A stretch of DNA of 64,000 nucleotides, taken from Leuctra nigra. Lineage: Eukaryota > Arthropoda > Insecta > Plecoptera > Leuctridae. This document shows positions 22,201 through 34,373 of this stretch, one piece after another. The position numbers and the translations under genes were made by a program. The DNA lies in NCBI GenBank assembly GCA_934045905.1, contig OW203766.1, positions 24,980,309 to 25,044,308 on the forward strand. The letters run 5' to 3'. Numbering within the stretch: the first letter of the stretch is position 1; every line of letters begins with the position of its first letter. Under the pieces are notes generated by a model that made no database searches, was not told the origin of the DNA, and saw nothing but the letters and a program-made list of their open reading frames with translations.

Positions 22201-25200
22201 TAAGGTACAGGTAATAGGAGCACTTTAGTCAGATGGGATGGAGAAATGCGATGTAGGAACTTTTGGCGAAATGAATTGCCATTTGAAAAGGGAATTTACA
22301 ACTTTTCTTGGTTTGTCATTTAATTGACTGAGCTGAGCCGTTGATATAATTGAAGTAATTTGATTGGACTGTTTCGATTTATAAAAAAAACAAATAATAT
22401 ACTGATAGGCTAGGTAATTGTTGTAAAATGGTAAAATAACCATCAACGAATCATGAAATGTAACACACGATTGGATAATACTTTCGTTTCAATAGTAATT
22501 TAAAATATTTGTGTCTGGGTAAAGTCTAACCATTCTCTTTTCTCTCAGTGGGTTTGAATCCTGAAGTACCAGAAAGTCGCAATGCTTTTAGACATTTTGT
22601 TTAAATAAGAACTAAAACAATAACTTGATTAGCTCAAGACATAATGGAAGAAGTTGGGTCTGTTATAACTTAATAACATGTTTCAATGGTTTGATACACT
22701 CTCTGAAATGCCGAGAGACAAAAGGAAAATTTAATTTTACAATTTATAAAAAATGAATGGCATAGTAAGTTTAGGTTAGGTTTCATCAAAATTGAATTGA
22801 TGCTCCATCTAGACACTTAGTCTGACTTACCAAATGTTCGAGATAATATAACTAAATTTGCTGTTATCATTTTGTAAGACTATTCTCTTGATTATTGAAG
22901 TCGTGACTTGAATTCTTGCAAAGTTAATTTGATAAAATTCGAAACAGAGCCTCAGAAAATCTACTATTTTACTATTTTTGATCCATCTAACAGAAAATAG
23001 AGTAGCTTGTTCTAGCCACTTTAAAAATACTTATCTTTTGAAATTGCACTACTATGTAGCTCACTTTTTAGTTTTAACCCAATACCTACTTCATCATTCT
23101 CTCTAAAACAGTTCAAAGCTAAAACTTATGTCTTCGTTGACTACACGTTCAAAACCATAAGATTTAACTTTCAAAGATAATTGTTCAGTGAATATCAAAC
23201 CGAGCAGAATTCGAAAGCTCACATCACTAAGACACAACCCTTCTATAAAACGTTCCAGTTCTTTGTGTATTCACAAAGTGCGTCTTAAGACTTATGTCTC
23301 TACGAAACAATCCCTCGAGTCATCTGCTAAACTTGCCGTGTATTATTAATCGAGCTTGTGCGCTGAGCATGGCGAGCTTTCAACGTTTCAACTTCATGTC
23401 GACACAACGTTATTAATGAAATACATAGCTCTTAGACAAATATTGATTTCGGTTCATTATTAAAGATATTAACTCGGGTTTTAATGGTTGGTCACGTGGC
23501 AAAGATATTACTTGGTGACAGAAGTTGGACTGAATTGTCATTATTCATATTTGAGTAATTGATCTAATTTGTATTCGATATGTGGACTTGTAAAGTTGCG
23601 TGACGTGAATCTATTTGTCTTAGGTTGTATTTAAAAATGATTCGATAATAATTGTTAGTTATTTGTGTAACGAATGACGCTTGAAAGATCAGAGTGAAAA
23701 AGCGTGCACCTTGATTTTGTAATAATTCATTTTACAACCGTTTTTCCGGACACGTTTTATCAATATTTATTATTAATGAATATTTGCAGAGTAAGCGGAC
23801 ATGTAAATGTTCAAAATTGTAAAATGATAAGGCTAATAATAAAATGAAAATAGTCCATAATTCATAATTTAAAAAATAAAATAAACACTATTTTAAAATT
23901 TATGACATTGATTTATCTTCATAATTTTTTTAAAGATATATTTCCAAGTCTCAACGTTCTATAAATTGTAGGATATTTCATAAAAATCCTTGTCAGTTTT
24001 GCTAATGAATGTCCACTAATTATTTCACGCACTAATAACGCTAACAAGTTTAATTACTGACATTGTCAGCACCTGTACTCGCTGATAGAATTGGATCATT
24101 GGATTAGTCCACCAAATATTGAGTTATAAGTGTGAACAAACTACATCCCCATTAACCTTGTTACCTCTCAACCACATTGCAACCAACCCCTTCACCTGTC
24201 CCCCAGCGTGATTTATATTAGATTACCACTTCTTTACAAACTTCCGAAATGAAACCCTCAGCTAAAAAGAGTCTCACCTTAATTCTATTTGGATTAATCA
24301 TATTACTTGCTGTGGTGGTTACAAAAGTGTGAACTAAACCTAATAGAAAAGAACGGTGGGAGATTTGGTGTAAATATCTCTAATCAACTATCACCACAAC
24401 CCTTAAAAGAGTTAGCATCAAATTGATTAAAATTACTCGTGAAAAAATAAACAGTACGCTTATTTTTCTATGGATTAACGTAAGGTTCTTCATCCCTCTA
24501 GGGATTCCCTCAACCCTTCTTTATTATTACGCCCATTATTTTTTACCCCTTTTATAAAAAGTTTGAATATTCCGTTTTAATTAGACGCACTCTGAAGCTA
24601 ATCCTGAGGAGGAACCCCAGAGGGGGTGTAGGTGGGAGGGATGAAAATCCAACCCCTTTGAAGTTTCCCTGTCATCCGAAAGAATCTCCTTTTCCTTTCC
24701 AACAATTTTCCCGTCTCATGAACAAAACTTTGACGAAAGCCGCCGCTCTTTCAAAATGAATTGTTGCTACTGTATATAAATTGATGTGTGCGATATTTTT
24801 TTTCTTACGACAATATTCGAGTGAAAATGACAAACGAAGAAGCGAAAAGTGTAACGCTTTGATGCTCTTTAGTTGATGGTTTGGATCAAAGGGTTTAGAG
24901 TTTAGGGTTTGGAGAGCAATTAGTGAACGCGTCAAATGATTCGGTTGGGGCGACCGAAAAACAAAGGGTGTCATTATAGGTCAGTGAAACAATGGGAGAG
25001 CTTTGATGGAATCAGAGAGCGAAGCCAAACGAAAGCTAAACCAACCCCTTGTTAACAATTAGACAATTACTTTGTCACACTTTTAGGGGTGTTTAAATAT
25101 TATACAGTTGAATTAATTTCGTTTATTAATATTTTGAAGCTTTTAATGAAATATAATGAAGCAGCAAAACTGTGCATGTAATATGAAATTCTAATATTAA

Positions 25201-25358
25201 AGGAATTTCTCTGTTAAATTGAAATCAATTTCCAATGAACTTCCAATGCATGATTTTTAAATTGAATAAATTTTCTTTGTAATTCCGAATAATGATTTTT
25301 TTGCACTAGTCGGAAACTAAATATGTCTCTATCTATACTATGGATTGCATATTCTTAT
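22201..25358. other. unassigned AT-rich DNA
   Basis: No gene is supported over about 3 kb. A lone B-box-like GGGTTTGAATCC lies at about 22550 without a partner. A 100-codon minus-strand open frame at 24672-24974 is serine/leucine-rich and matches no family I recognise. Confidence 0.6.
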
Positions 25359-25440
25359 GGTTGCGTGGCCGAGTGGTCTAAGGCGCTGGTTTTAGGCACC
25401 AGTCTCCTCGGAGGCGTGGGTTCGAATCCCACAGCTGCCA
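25359..25440 (+). tRNA. tRNA-Leu(UAG), acceptor stem decayed
   Basis: This is a second tRNA-Leu with the same anticodon as the gene at 4.4 kb. The D arm, the anticodon arm (CTGGT-TTTAGGC-ACCAG, anticodon TAG), a full class II variable arm (CTCCTCGGAG) and the T arm (GTGGG-TTCGAAT-CCCAC) are all intact, and the length of 82 nt is normal. In the acceptor stem GGTTGCG against AGCTGCC leaves two mismatches, at pairs 4-69 (T-T) and 7-66 (G-A). In the 4.4-kb copy both positions pair. That could make this a pseudogene or a weakly charged isodecoder. A T-rich stop follows at once. Confidence 0.88.
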
Positions 25441-25449
25441 TTTATTTTT
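25441..25449 (+). terminator. Pol III terminator of tRNA-Leu
   Basis: TTTATTTTT follows the discriminator base directly. The T5 run is a standard Pol III stop, so the locus can probably still be transcribed. Confidence 0.7.
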
Positions 25450-25611
25450 AGTCTATTTTAAGTTATATTTAACACTTCATTGGTACTTGATACAACAAAG
25501 CGCTCTCAAATCTTTGAATTTAATTATTTTTAAATTCATCAAATTATAAATATTAAATCGAAACTTGAACTTAATGAAACACAGCAATTATAACAATCTG
25601 CACGGTTCAAT

Positions 25612-25800
25612 CATCACTGCAGGCCGTGTTTATGACGTCACTGGACAAGATAATGACATGGATGGAGCTTGCAGATCGATCTGTGAGAGCAGACAGCCCC
25701 ACTGACACACTGCAGATTACATGGAGGCTGCATGGTTGCCACGGTCACCGCTGGACCACGGACAGTAGCAACCAGGTTCCAGACAGTCTCGTGGAATAAT
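25612..25800. promoter_or_regulatory. GC-richer islet with a CRE palindrome
   Basis: This patch about 170 bp downstream of the tRNA is richer in G+C than its surroundings and has a perfect TGACGTCA at 25633-25640. CAGATCGATCTG at about 25671-25682 is a 12-bp perfect palindrome. A role as an enhancer is only a guess. No open frame supports an exon. Confidence 0.3.
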
Positions 25801-27648
25801 GGAGAGTTGGACAGGAAGATTCACAGAACAAATACAAATGTAATGGGCAAAATATTCGGGTAATTAGTTTTGAAATCTATGCCATGCGAACATATTTTAT
25901 TTTGATTTAATTAAAAAATCGGTTTCAAGCCTTTTGCTCAAGTCAATCAATGAACATTGAGAAATTATCATTCACAATGTGAAGATAGATAATATGAATT
26001 ATGCACAAGATAACAAAAAAAAATCAACACTTAATAGCGAAATGTAATGAAATAAGAGACATTCTTTATTGATCCTCTAGAAATGTAATCCTGTCAAAAT
26101 AAGAACTCATTTGGTCTGACAACCCACTTGAAACATCTGACAGGATCAAGATGATTTATTTCATCAAAAATAGTTTCACTGGTCATTTTCCATCCCTCTC
26201 CCGCCTTTAGAAAACATCCACGAACATTATTAAAACTCCGAACTGAAATTCAATACAACTCTAACCCTCAAAACATCTGATATAAAAGTATCATAATACA
26301 TCGAACCCAAATGTATCCAATGTCCACTTAGAACTGTATAGCAACAACAACATGAATATTTCATCACTTTTATAACACATCTTCCTCCGTATTATACCTT
26401 CTGACCATTGTCCTTTACAAAGGAAAACAAAACAAAGTGAAGATAAAAACACATCTTCAGAAATGAAATTCATTTTGACGTCTATAAGAATACGAATCCA
26501 TCAGAGGTGTTTCCTTTTTTATAAATCAACCATTTTCTTTTACCCCTTTTAGAAAACTGGTTTTCATGTAGTGTGATGAATGATTATTTACATTGACCTA
26601 AGAAGACATTGGAATGACCTCTGGAAATCTGACCCGCAAGAGTGTTTTGCTAATGGTTTTACTTTTTCGAATAATTCGTCTAGCACTTCTATGTCCAGTT
26701 TTACTCCATTAATCAAACCACTGTGTTAGAAACTCCATTAAGTTGAAGGCAGTGTTACACTGGGCAGTCGCAAACCAAGTTGTATTTTGTTGTTTACAGT
26801 TTGTATCAGATCAATGATGGTTCCTTAATATTTAGCCTCAAAAGAAGAAACATAAGCATTTTCAGAGAATGTTATTTATTTTTTAGAATACTATTTTGTT
26901 TTTATCATTTTCGGCGTCTGCTCTTTTTTCTTATTCAGTTACTTTCTATGAAAAAAGTGTGAAATAATTAATGTGTTACAATAATTTAAATTATATTTCT
27001 GAGATTTGGTTTGTTGACAACATTAGTAAATAAAATAGAAAATTATGGAAAGGTTTTTTCCCCTCTTATTGAAAACGATGTGGGAATTTAGGGAAGCCAT
27101 GACGATGATCTACAATCTCTAATGAAATATGTTAATAAAAATATAGATCGTCAAATAAGTCATCAACAAATATAAGTTTAATTTTTCATACGAAAAAACA
27201 TACCATAATCATACCCGCAGCTATCGGTTTGTATCACTTATTATTCCAAGAAGAATAAATGTAGGATTTTGTATCGATTTATTCTCCTAAGTTTACAGAG
27301 GGTATAAGTGATTTTCTGATTTAAAAAATCAGAAAGCTCTCATTATCCCGTCCAGTGTAACATGATCTTCGACTGTAGACTGCTTTGCTGTCTGCACAAT
27401 TACTCTAAGATGCATGAACACGTGTTCAATGTACACTCCAGTCACTTACTGCTCGTTACAAATGAGCTAATGTCAGATGCATTGTTTGGTGATACAGAGT
27501 AGGTGAGACTGCAGTCGAGTTTGGAACGAATCCCGATGTCTTGTGACGAGGATTCAAGGCGTACTTACAGTGATGATCATAGCGAATGGCCAGGGGTGAC
27601 CACTTGCACTTGGTACACGCACTACTTGTTGGGAAGATTGATTAGGTA
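25801..27648. other. unassigned AT-rich DNA
   Basis: I see no gene, RNA or element terminus here. Short open frames at 26291-26473 and 26780-26962 are AT-driven. Confidence 0.6.
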
Positions 27649-27650
27649 CA

Positions 27651-27844
27651 GATTGGTAGTGGACACTTTACTTTTCCCTCAATTTATATTATAGATTTTA
27701 AAAATTATTTAGTATAATATTAAAATTACAAAAAATAAATAAAATTAAGTTATAACATTTCTATGATAATTGATATGGTTCAGACTTGTAGTGGACACGT
27801 TAATATTTTCTCAATTTATTAATATAGATTTTAAAAATTAATTA
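27651..27844. repeat. direct duplication, about 60-bp unit, 132-bp spacing
   Basis: GATTGGTAGTGGACAC at 27651 and GACTTGTAGTGGACAC at 27783 each lead into a similar block ending TATAGATTTTAAAAATTA. The two copies share most positions over about 60 bp and are separated by about 70 bp of A/T-rich sequence. It is non-coding. Confidence 0.7.
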
Positions 27845-30559
27845 TTATAATGTGGAATCAATATGGAAGCTTTTTAAAATTTAAAATAAACTCACGCTAT
27901 ATCACTTTGTTTCTAAATTAAAGTGGACTTTCTGATCCACCATTTCTGGTATCTGCAAACAATTAATCTAAAACATTGTAAAATACGACGCTAAATCCAG
28001 AATATTGTCCTCGGGCGTTTTTAAGTACGCACTTTGGTCTCGTTATTTATAATCTCATTGAGTTCTAATTTAATTCGTAATATTTGAATTTCCTTTCATT
28101 TATTATGATGAAATGAACGACGAATTACAATTCTCCCACTTCTGCCACCAAATATAAATCCGATTATGTTTTACTTTGATGTGATATTTTTTAACTGCGT
28201 AGTTTCTTGTATTGTTGATCGGATTATTCCACGTCGCCTAATCTTAATGCTTGTAAAAATATACTCATTTATTGGAGTGCTCATAATCCGAAAAAATGGG
28301 GGGTTAAAATCACATCAACAAAATCTTTGATGCACATTATTATATTGATGAGAATATACCGATGCGATCGTTACTGTCTGAAAAATTAATTATGGCAGTC
28401 TACTCCAACTTTTCTTTAATTTTTCTTATTAATTTTGATTTTTTTATATTTTTAATATTTGTTTATTTTATTTTTAAAATATGTGCTTGTAAGTGGTGGA
28501 AATTTGGAGACTGCATATTAAAGAAAGATGGTGGACTGATTGAGAGTTTGCGGAGAGACTGGAGAAAAAAGAAGTGGAAGTGATGACTTGGTCAGTAAGT
28601 TGCAGATAAGAAGACCCTATACGGTATATTTGTTATATCTCCGGACACAGAAATTACAATTGTACAAACATGATTAGATCAAATAAATAAATTATTTTTT
28701 AAAAATTATATTGTATAATTGTTTTAAATTTCATCAATATTCTGTGAAACTTTGACAGAAAATAGATCTCTAGATTGGCTCCGAAACAAGTTTTTATGCA
28801 TTGTCTTACCAGCATGATATTATCATATTTTCACCTATAAATTATTCCACATTTTGTAGCATGGAGCTCAAAGTTCTTAAGCAACGCCGCCAAGCATTTT
28901 AATACATATTAATTATACTTTAATCAACACTAAAATCACTTCAAACTCGATGCAAATTACTTTTCCACCTCCACTAGATGCGGGTCATTAAACACCATTC
29001 ACAATAAGAACGTTACAAATCCACTCAAACAAAAAAATCACAACCTTAAAGAAAACTTCAAGAAAAATAGCGAAAAAAAAATCCCAAAACCACCCCTCGC
29101 GGGTTACACCTTGGTATGCAAAGTACACCCCTGTCCCCTAACCCCCCTTCATGTGTCACCTTTGCGTTTAGCTCTGGTGTTTTTGTGCCGAATTCACGAC
29201 GGGGGTCACTGTACCATGGTAGATTACCCACAGGTGTTCACGGTATCATAAAGCCATTCAGAAGGCTCGCTACCCCATAAGGAACCTTACATTTACAACA
29301 ATAGCCATGTACATAGATACAACAATGAATCGGTTGGACAATAGTCGAAGGAGATATTGAAATAGGGGCATGTTTTCTGTAAGAGTTGAAACTTTACTTG
29401 ATTGATTGGTTTAGTTAATTTATAAACGAAGCTGCCGGTTGGTAAAGAGGATGGATTTGAATAATTCTAAGATGAGTGTGAAAAATGTTCTGGACTTTTA
29501 TAATAAGTGTTTGTAATAGATGATTCAATGTTTAGATTAGAATCAAGGAGTTAAATGATTTTTATTCAGTTATTCAAATAAGATTTGTTTGTTATGTTAA
29601 GTAAGTGAAGGTAATTGAAATTTGATAAATTGTTTTATAGTCAATTTATCTAAACAGACGGGTATTTTTAGTGCATTCTGATAAGTAACGAAGTATTGTT
29701 GGTTGACGTTAGATGACAATGACGCTTAGTGATTTAAATGAGAAGACAACATGGATTCTAGAAGAAGGTAGACTTTATGTGACTTGTGAGCTCAGATTAA
29801 TGTTTTCCTAAGCAATTATAACAGCGAGATCTTTTCCAAGTCAATATGTGTCTCGAAAATTATGATTTCATTTCATTAGGTACAATAGGTACCTATACAG
29901 CTTATCGCACTGAAAATATAGAATAAAATTATTTATATTTTTTTGAGATTATTGTTGTATGAGATGCAATCCTCTTTTGTCATTGCTGACAGAGGCGTTT
30001 CCATTATACTAAAAAATAAAATTGTTCAACTAAATGAGAGAGCAAAAAATAAATTGATAGTTTTGGGCAAAATTGATAGTAAACTGCAGAATGCACATTT
30101 TGCAAGCTGCAATGGTCAATAGAGTGATAGATTTACACATGCCACATTCTATACAAACCTCTCAACACCTTGATTCGATTATTTGCTCGCTCATCAACGC
30201 CTGCACCAAACATCGTATTTGTTAAAACGCCCTCCTGAATTGCCAACCAAAGCACTAAATATTGAAAGGACAAGACTTTATAAAACTGACGTTAGTTCAA
30301 AAGCAGTCAATTATTCAATAACACTCAGAATGTCAAAAGCAAGGAATCATGATTTTTAATAGAATCACAAATCTAACTCTCCTATTTTGTGCGAAATTGG
30401 GGTAACATCTTGAATAGACCGTAACCCCAACAATCAATCTAGCAAACTCATCTTGTCGAGTACAATGCTATTATAATATAATAATTATCTCTACTTTGAA
30501 AGTTAAGTATGTTGAAAGTAATGGATGTTAAATGATGACGAGAGATGGGTATTGTTGTT
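27845..30559. other. unassigned AT-rich DNA
   Basis: No gene is supported. A 73-codon frame at 28362-28583 has a hydrophobic stretch of Phe, Ile and Leu followed by a basic tail. That is typical of translated A/T-rich DNA, and I do not call it a gene. A lone 15-mer CTCGCTCATCAACGC at 30186-30200 matches the 3' signature of the repeat at 12.5 kb, so a degraded end of that family probably lies here. Confidence 0.55.
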
Positions 30560-30720
30560 GTAGTTCCGGTGATCTAGTACTGAAGAGTGCCGCGTGGCAG
30601 TTTCCGGCGCTAGCTCGCGGCGGAAGTGACCAAGTGACGGGCAACCGGAAGTGATGGCGGCGACGACGCGAAATGCGAAGAAAACACTTTGCGATGCAGT
30701 GTCATTGCGCACACAATAGT
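30560..30720 (+). promoter_or_regulatory. CpG-rich islet with paired ETS-type sites and an ATG
   Basis: A short CpG-rich patch carries two GGAAGTG cores, at 30622-30628 and 30647-30653. The second sits in ACCGGAAGTG, a good ETS-family binding site typical of housekeeping promoters. An ATG at 30654 directly follows and opens a 21-codon frame beginning MAATTRNAKK and stopping at 30717-30719. This could be a promoter with a short first exon or upstream ORF. I see no strong GT donor and no downstream exon, so the reading is uncertain. The minus strand is also open here for 69 codons. Confidence 0.3.
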
Positions 30721-32117
30721 GCGCTCAAAATTGTGTTCTTTATGTGAAAATGAGATGCTGTCAATCATATTAAGGGGGGAAGAGCGTAACCCCTACTTCG
30801 ATAGAATTCGCTGTAACTTTGCATTCTTATAGACAATTTCATTCTACACCAGAATATGGCCCCCAAAAACTAGCATCGTGAACTTGTTTTTGAGATAAAC
30901 CCATATGTCTCCCAATGTTAGCTTATGGCAGCCAAGAAAAATCGCGCAATTTTTACGCTAAAATGAAGATCTAATTTTTTTGTGTCGATAGATTTCAACA
31001 AAAAACTTATTTTCTAGTAGACATATGGATATATTATCAGGAAAAATATATAAAACGATACCATCCTGAACTATTTTAAAAGTTAGACAGCAAAAACTAA
31101 ATCATTTTCCTATACCTCCTGTGTTAAAAATTTCCTCATCTTCTGAAGGCATCAATTTGAAAACTCAATAAAAGTCATGGGTTACAAGTAACATGACATT
31201 TTATGAATCCTTCATACTTAAATATAGTTGAAATATTGGAAAAGTTAATAAATATTGCTAATTTCAGTAAAAAATATTTTCGGGGTGTGGCATTCGATGT
31301 CCCCACCTTAACGAAATGACTAGTCAGGACAATATTTTGTCCATCACTTATAGGGCAATACAATTGTGTCGATAATCATCATTATTGTATTGGGTAGACT
31401 TTGATATCAGGTGTCAACTGGCTTAGAAATCTGACGATTTCATTTCACAAATTACTTTTTATCGTGTTTCATGGTACTTTTTATCGCGTAAAAAGACAAA
31501 AAGATATATATATATTTGTGTAAAACTGGCGCATTTATTATGAAAGTTCCTGGAGGCAGGTTAGGCTGTGGAGATTTTTTTTCCCCTATTGCGATTGAAA
31601 TGTAGCGAAGTATTGGAAAAAATCAGTTCTCGGTAGAACTTTGTGCAATAGAAAATTAGTCTATCTGGAAAAAGCAACTGCAGTTGATGTTGCATGTGTG
31701 AACTGCGTAGCTATTGATTATAAATTTAACTCTAGGCAGGTTTTCCAGAAACTTGTGCAAGAACCAATTTTAATGCAAGTAATTTGAATTTATTTAACTA
31801 TATCTTACAATTAAAATAAATAATTAGGAATAAGGTGTATTCCAAATTGCTTTTAACTGGGAAATTCCCTCATTTTTTAGGCTTTCGATTCAGTTTTCAC
31901 TTTCAGATGAAGTCTCAAAATGAATCGCATTTTGTTAGATTCAATGTAACGAATAATATATAATTATTCGCCCAGTTTATGAAATTCATGCTTCATTTTG
32001 CAGGAAAACAAATTGCCTCCTAAAATATTGGTATCTGAAAGTGAAATCTCTGAATTTCACATTCTAAATCCCAATTTACTTGTCTAATATTGACTTCTAT
32101 AAATGCAGTTTCAACAA
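30721..32117. other. unassigned AT-rich DNA
   Basis: I see no gene. A short (AT)n run lies at about 31504-31516. The rest is unstructured A/T-rich sequence. Confidence 0.6.
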
Positions 32118-32285
32118 CCCGTCAACTCTACGCCTGTCGACGCTTCCACACAACACCACGACGCCAGGAAGACGCCAACAATGGACGTCGCAGCGCCCCG
32201 GTCCACAGCGACGCTTTTTACACGTCACTGTCAAGCGACGCCGGCGTCGGCACGTGACGTCGATGTCAAACTGTTTCACGGTAGG
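32118..32285. other. CpG-rich islet open in several frames
   Basis: The patch is dense in CGACGC/GCGTCG words, including GACGCCAGGAAGACGCC and GCGACGCCGGCGTCGG, and holds GTGACGTCG, one base off a CRE. Frames of 60-92 codons stay open on both strands because the composition lowers stop frequency. None has a recognisable domain. It is related in word content to the islets at 18.7, 22.1 and 38.3 kb. Confidence 0.35.
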
Positions 32286-32443
32286 ACAATTATGTTACAC
32301 TTATTCAACAATACAATAGGACCAGGCCCAATATTTATTCACGCACAACAATTGGCCTCACTCTTAAAAATACTATTTTAAAAAGCTGCTGCAAAGAATG
32401 ACGCTTTTTTAGGAATATTTTTCTCTTCCTATCTTTATATAGA

Positions 32444-32692
32444 TTGGGACAGCTATGGAAACTGACGGATTGTGTCAAATTTTCCCAAAATACCTTAGTC
32501 TCTCCAAGGCTCATTATTTACTCCACTGTTATGCAACTTTGGAAGGTAGTTTTGATACTTATTCTCTCGCAATACTATTGAAAAAATGTAAGAAATATTT
32601 AAAGAAAAAAAAGTTTTATTTTTCACATTTTCATAAAAAAAATATGAAAAAAAAACTTTGAAAAAAAACGTCAGTTTCCATAGCGGTCTCAA
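32444..32692. mobile_element. MITE-like element, 249 bp, 24-bp TIRs
   Basis: The ends TTGGGACAGCTATGG and, inverted, TTGAGACCGCTATGG continue as AAACTGACG, giving 24-bp terminal inverted repeats with two mismatches. The interior is A/T-rich and ends in a near-palindromic A/T block. A diverged relative at about 40.7-41.0 kb shares AAACTGACGG and CCACTGTTAT..ACTTTGGAAGGTAGTTTTGATAC-like interior words. There is no transposase. I cannot fix the target duplication. Confidence 0.75.
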
Positions 32693-34158
32693 TATGATAT
32701 ATATATTGACTTTTTCAACATTTGTTTTTTATGACACTCATAAGTAGTAGGTATAAATAATAAAGATTCTGGTCCAGTGCAATCAGCATCCATAAAAGTC
32801 GCTTAACCTGCAGAGCGCAAACAAGAAAAGTAAAAAACTGTAGGTAATAAATAAAATATTATGCGTATAATAACGAGTCCAATAGACTGTAGAATGAAGT
32901 CTTTGCTCAGCAGTGGAAGACCAATGGTCTATTCAGAATCATCAGTGATTGAATCTAATAGAGTGGATCGAGATATTTCAACTAAACAGCGTCGTCAAGT
33001 TTGAAAGATGATGACCGAAGCGCCACAAATCTGTCCCATAAGTTCTTCTTACATGCAAACAGGGTCATTTACGGGAGTTATGTAAATGGTTATGTAAAAT
33101 GTAAATGTTCACGCATGGATAGAAAAATGTTGGTTGTTATCTGATGGATGAAACTATCAGTGGTTGTGAGTTCATTAATTCATAGTAATCTAAAGATCTC
33201 GAAGTAAGCAAAAGTTCAAAACTTCGAATGTTTTCTTGAAAAAAATACAAACGAATTTGAAAATTCTGAATTACAAGTCGTTTAAACTATTTTGTAAATA
33301 AATGTAGTCTTTATAACACCTTAAAATCTGAAAGGAGAGAATAATATTCCAATACAACAAAAGGGTGTTAATTATATCAAATCAACGAGGTCAAATATCA
33401 TGTTCAATGATGTAAAACATTGTCCTTTTCTGGTTTCATATCAAATTGTATGCGAAATTTAATTTCAGCACAAAATACTTATTTCTTGATACCACAATTT
33501 TTCATCCATTCTTGTCCTCAAAATGTTTGTATATCTTGCCACTACTAAAACTTCACAACTACTCTATTTTCTCGTACTATTCTTGGCAATAACTTTTTTC
33601 AATCGACAATTTTGAAGGTTATGTCATCAAATCGCATCTCATAAAAATTCATAAGGGGTAGCAAACATCATCAATGCCATATTCCTGAATCCAACTGCAT
33701 CTTTCTAAGTGAATGTTGAGTGGTCCACACAGCCTCCATCATCTGATCTTCGCAATGAGAGTCACTATTATGAGCAATAAACGCCCTCTATGTCGACGCT
33801 ATCACCGCGAAGAGATGGCAACAGATAAAACCCGACAGTTAAGACGATTGCACGCTTTTATTGCCGATTAACACAGGGAAAGAAAAGGGGAAAAGCACCA
33901 TCTCGGGAAATCTTTCAGCTGCTGAATGTTGATGGTTTTTCTTCGAGAGAAATCAAAGATGTGAACTTTAGGTTGGAGATTATGTCAGGTACGACGATAA
34001 GATTTGATGGGTGATGAGAGTTTTTATGCAGAGAATTTGTCTTCATTTTCCGAATTGGCTGACCAAACGGCATTGAAAAGTTGATCGAGACACTTTTTCT
34101 TGTAATACCGAGTAATTACTTTGACATTGTCAAGAGCTACGCCGTTTCAAACTAAAGG
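32693..34158. other. unassigned AT-rich DNA
   Basis: I see no gene, RNA gene or element terminus. Confidence 0.6.
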
Positions 34159-34373
34159 TACACTCGCCAATTCATAAAACGGTATTTGAAAGAAATGGAT
34201 TGTCTGAAAAATGTGATGGCATCATCTGATGAAGTCTATACTTACTCGTCATCTACCTCTAGTAGGTGAGCTCTGGTTTCATTGATAATAACAAGGATTG
34301 ATTGATTGTCAATGAACCTGACCAGCAGCCAATCTGTTTCGTTCAAATATACCGTTTTATGAATTGTCGAGTA
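34159..34373. mobile_element. TA-flanked MITE, complete copy (family A)
   Basis: Inverted repeats of about 32 bp bound this element. The left begins TACACTCGCCAATTCATAA and the right, inverted, TACTCGACAATTCATAA, followed by AACGGTAT. TA at both ends fits a TA target duplication as in Tc1/mariner-type MITEs. Between them lies CTCTAGTAGGTGAGCTC..GATAATAACAAG, which recurs in the copies at 45.1 and 57.8-58.2 kb. The 2-bp difference between left and right ends recurs in the 58-kb copy, which supports a true family. Confidence 0.8.

Noticed and set aside
22548..22560. B-box-like GGGTTTGAATCC
   Set aside because: There is no A box, cloverleaf or sibling copy. A single short match is not enough.
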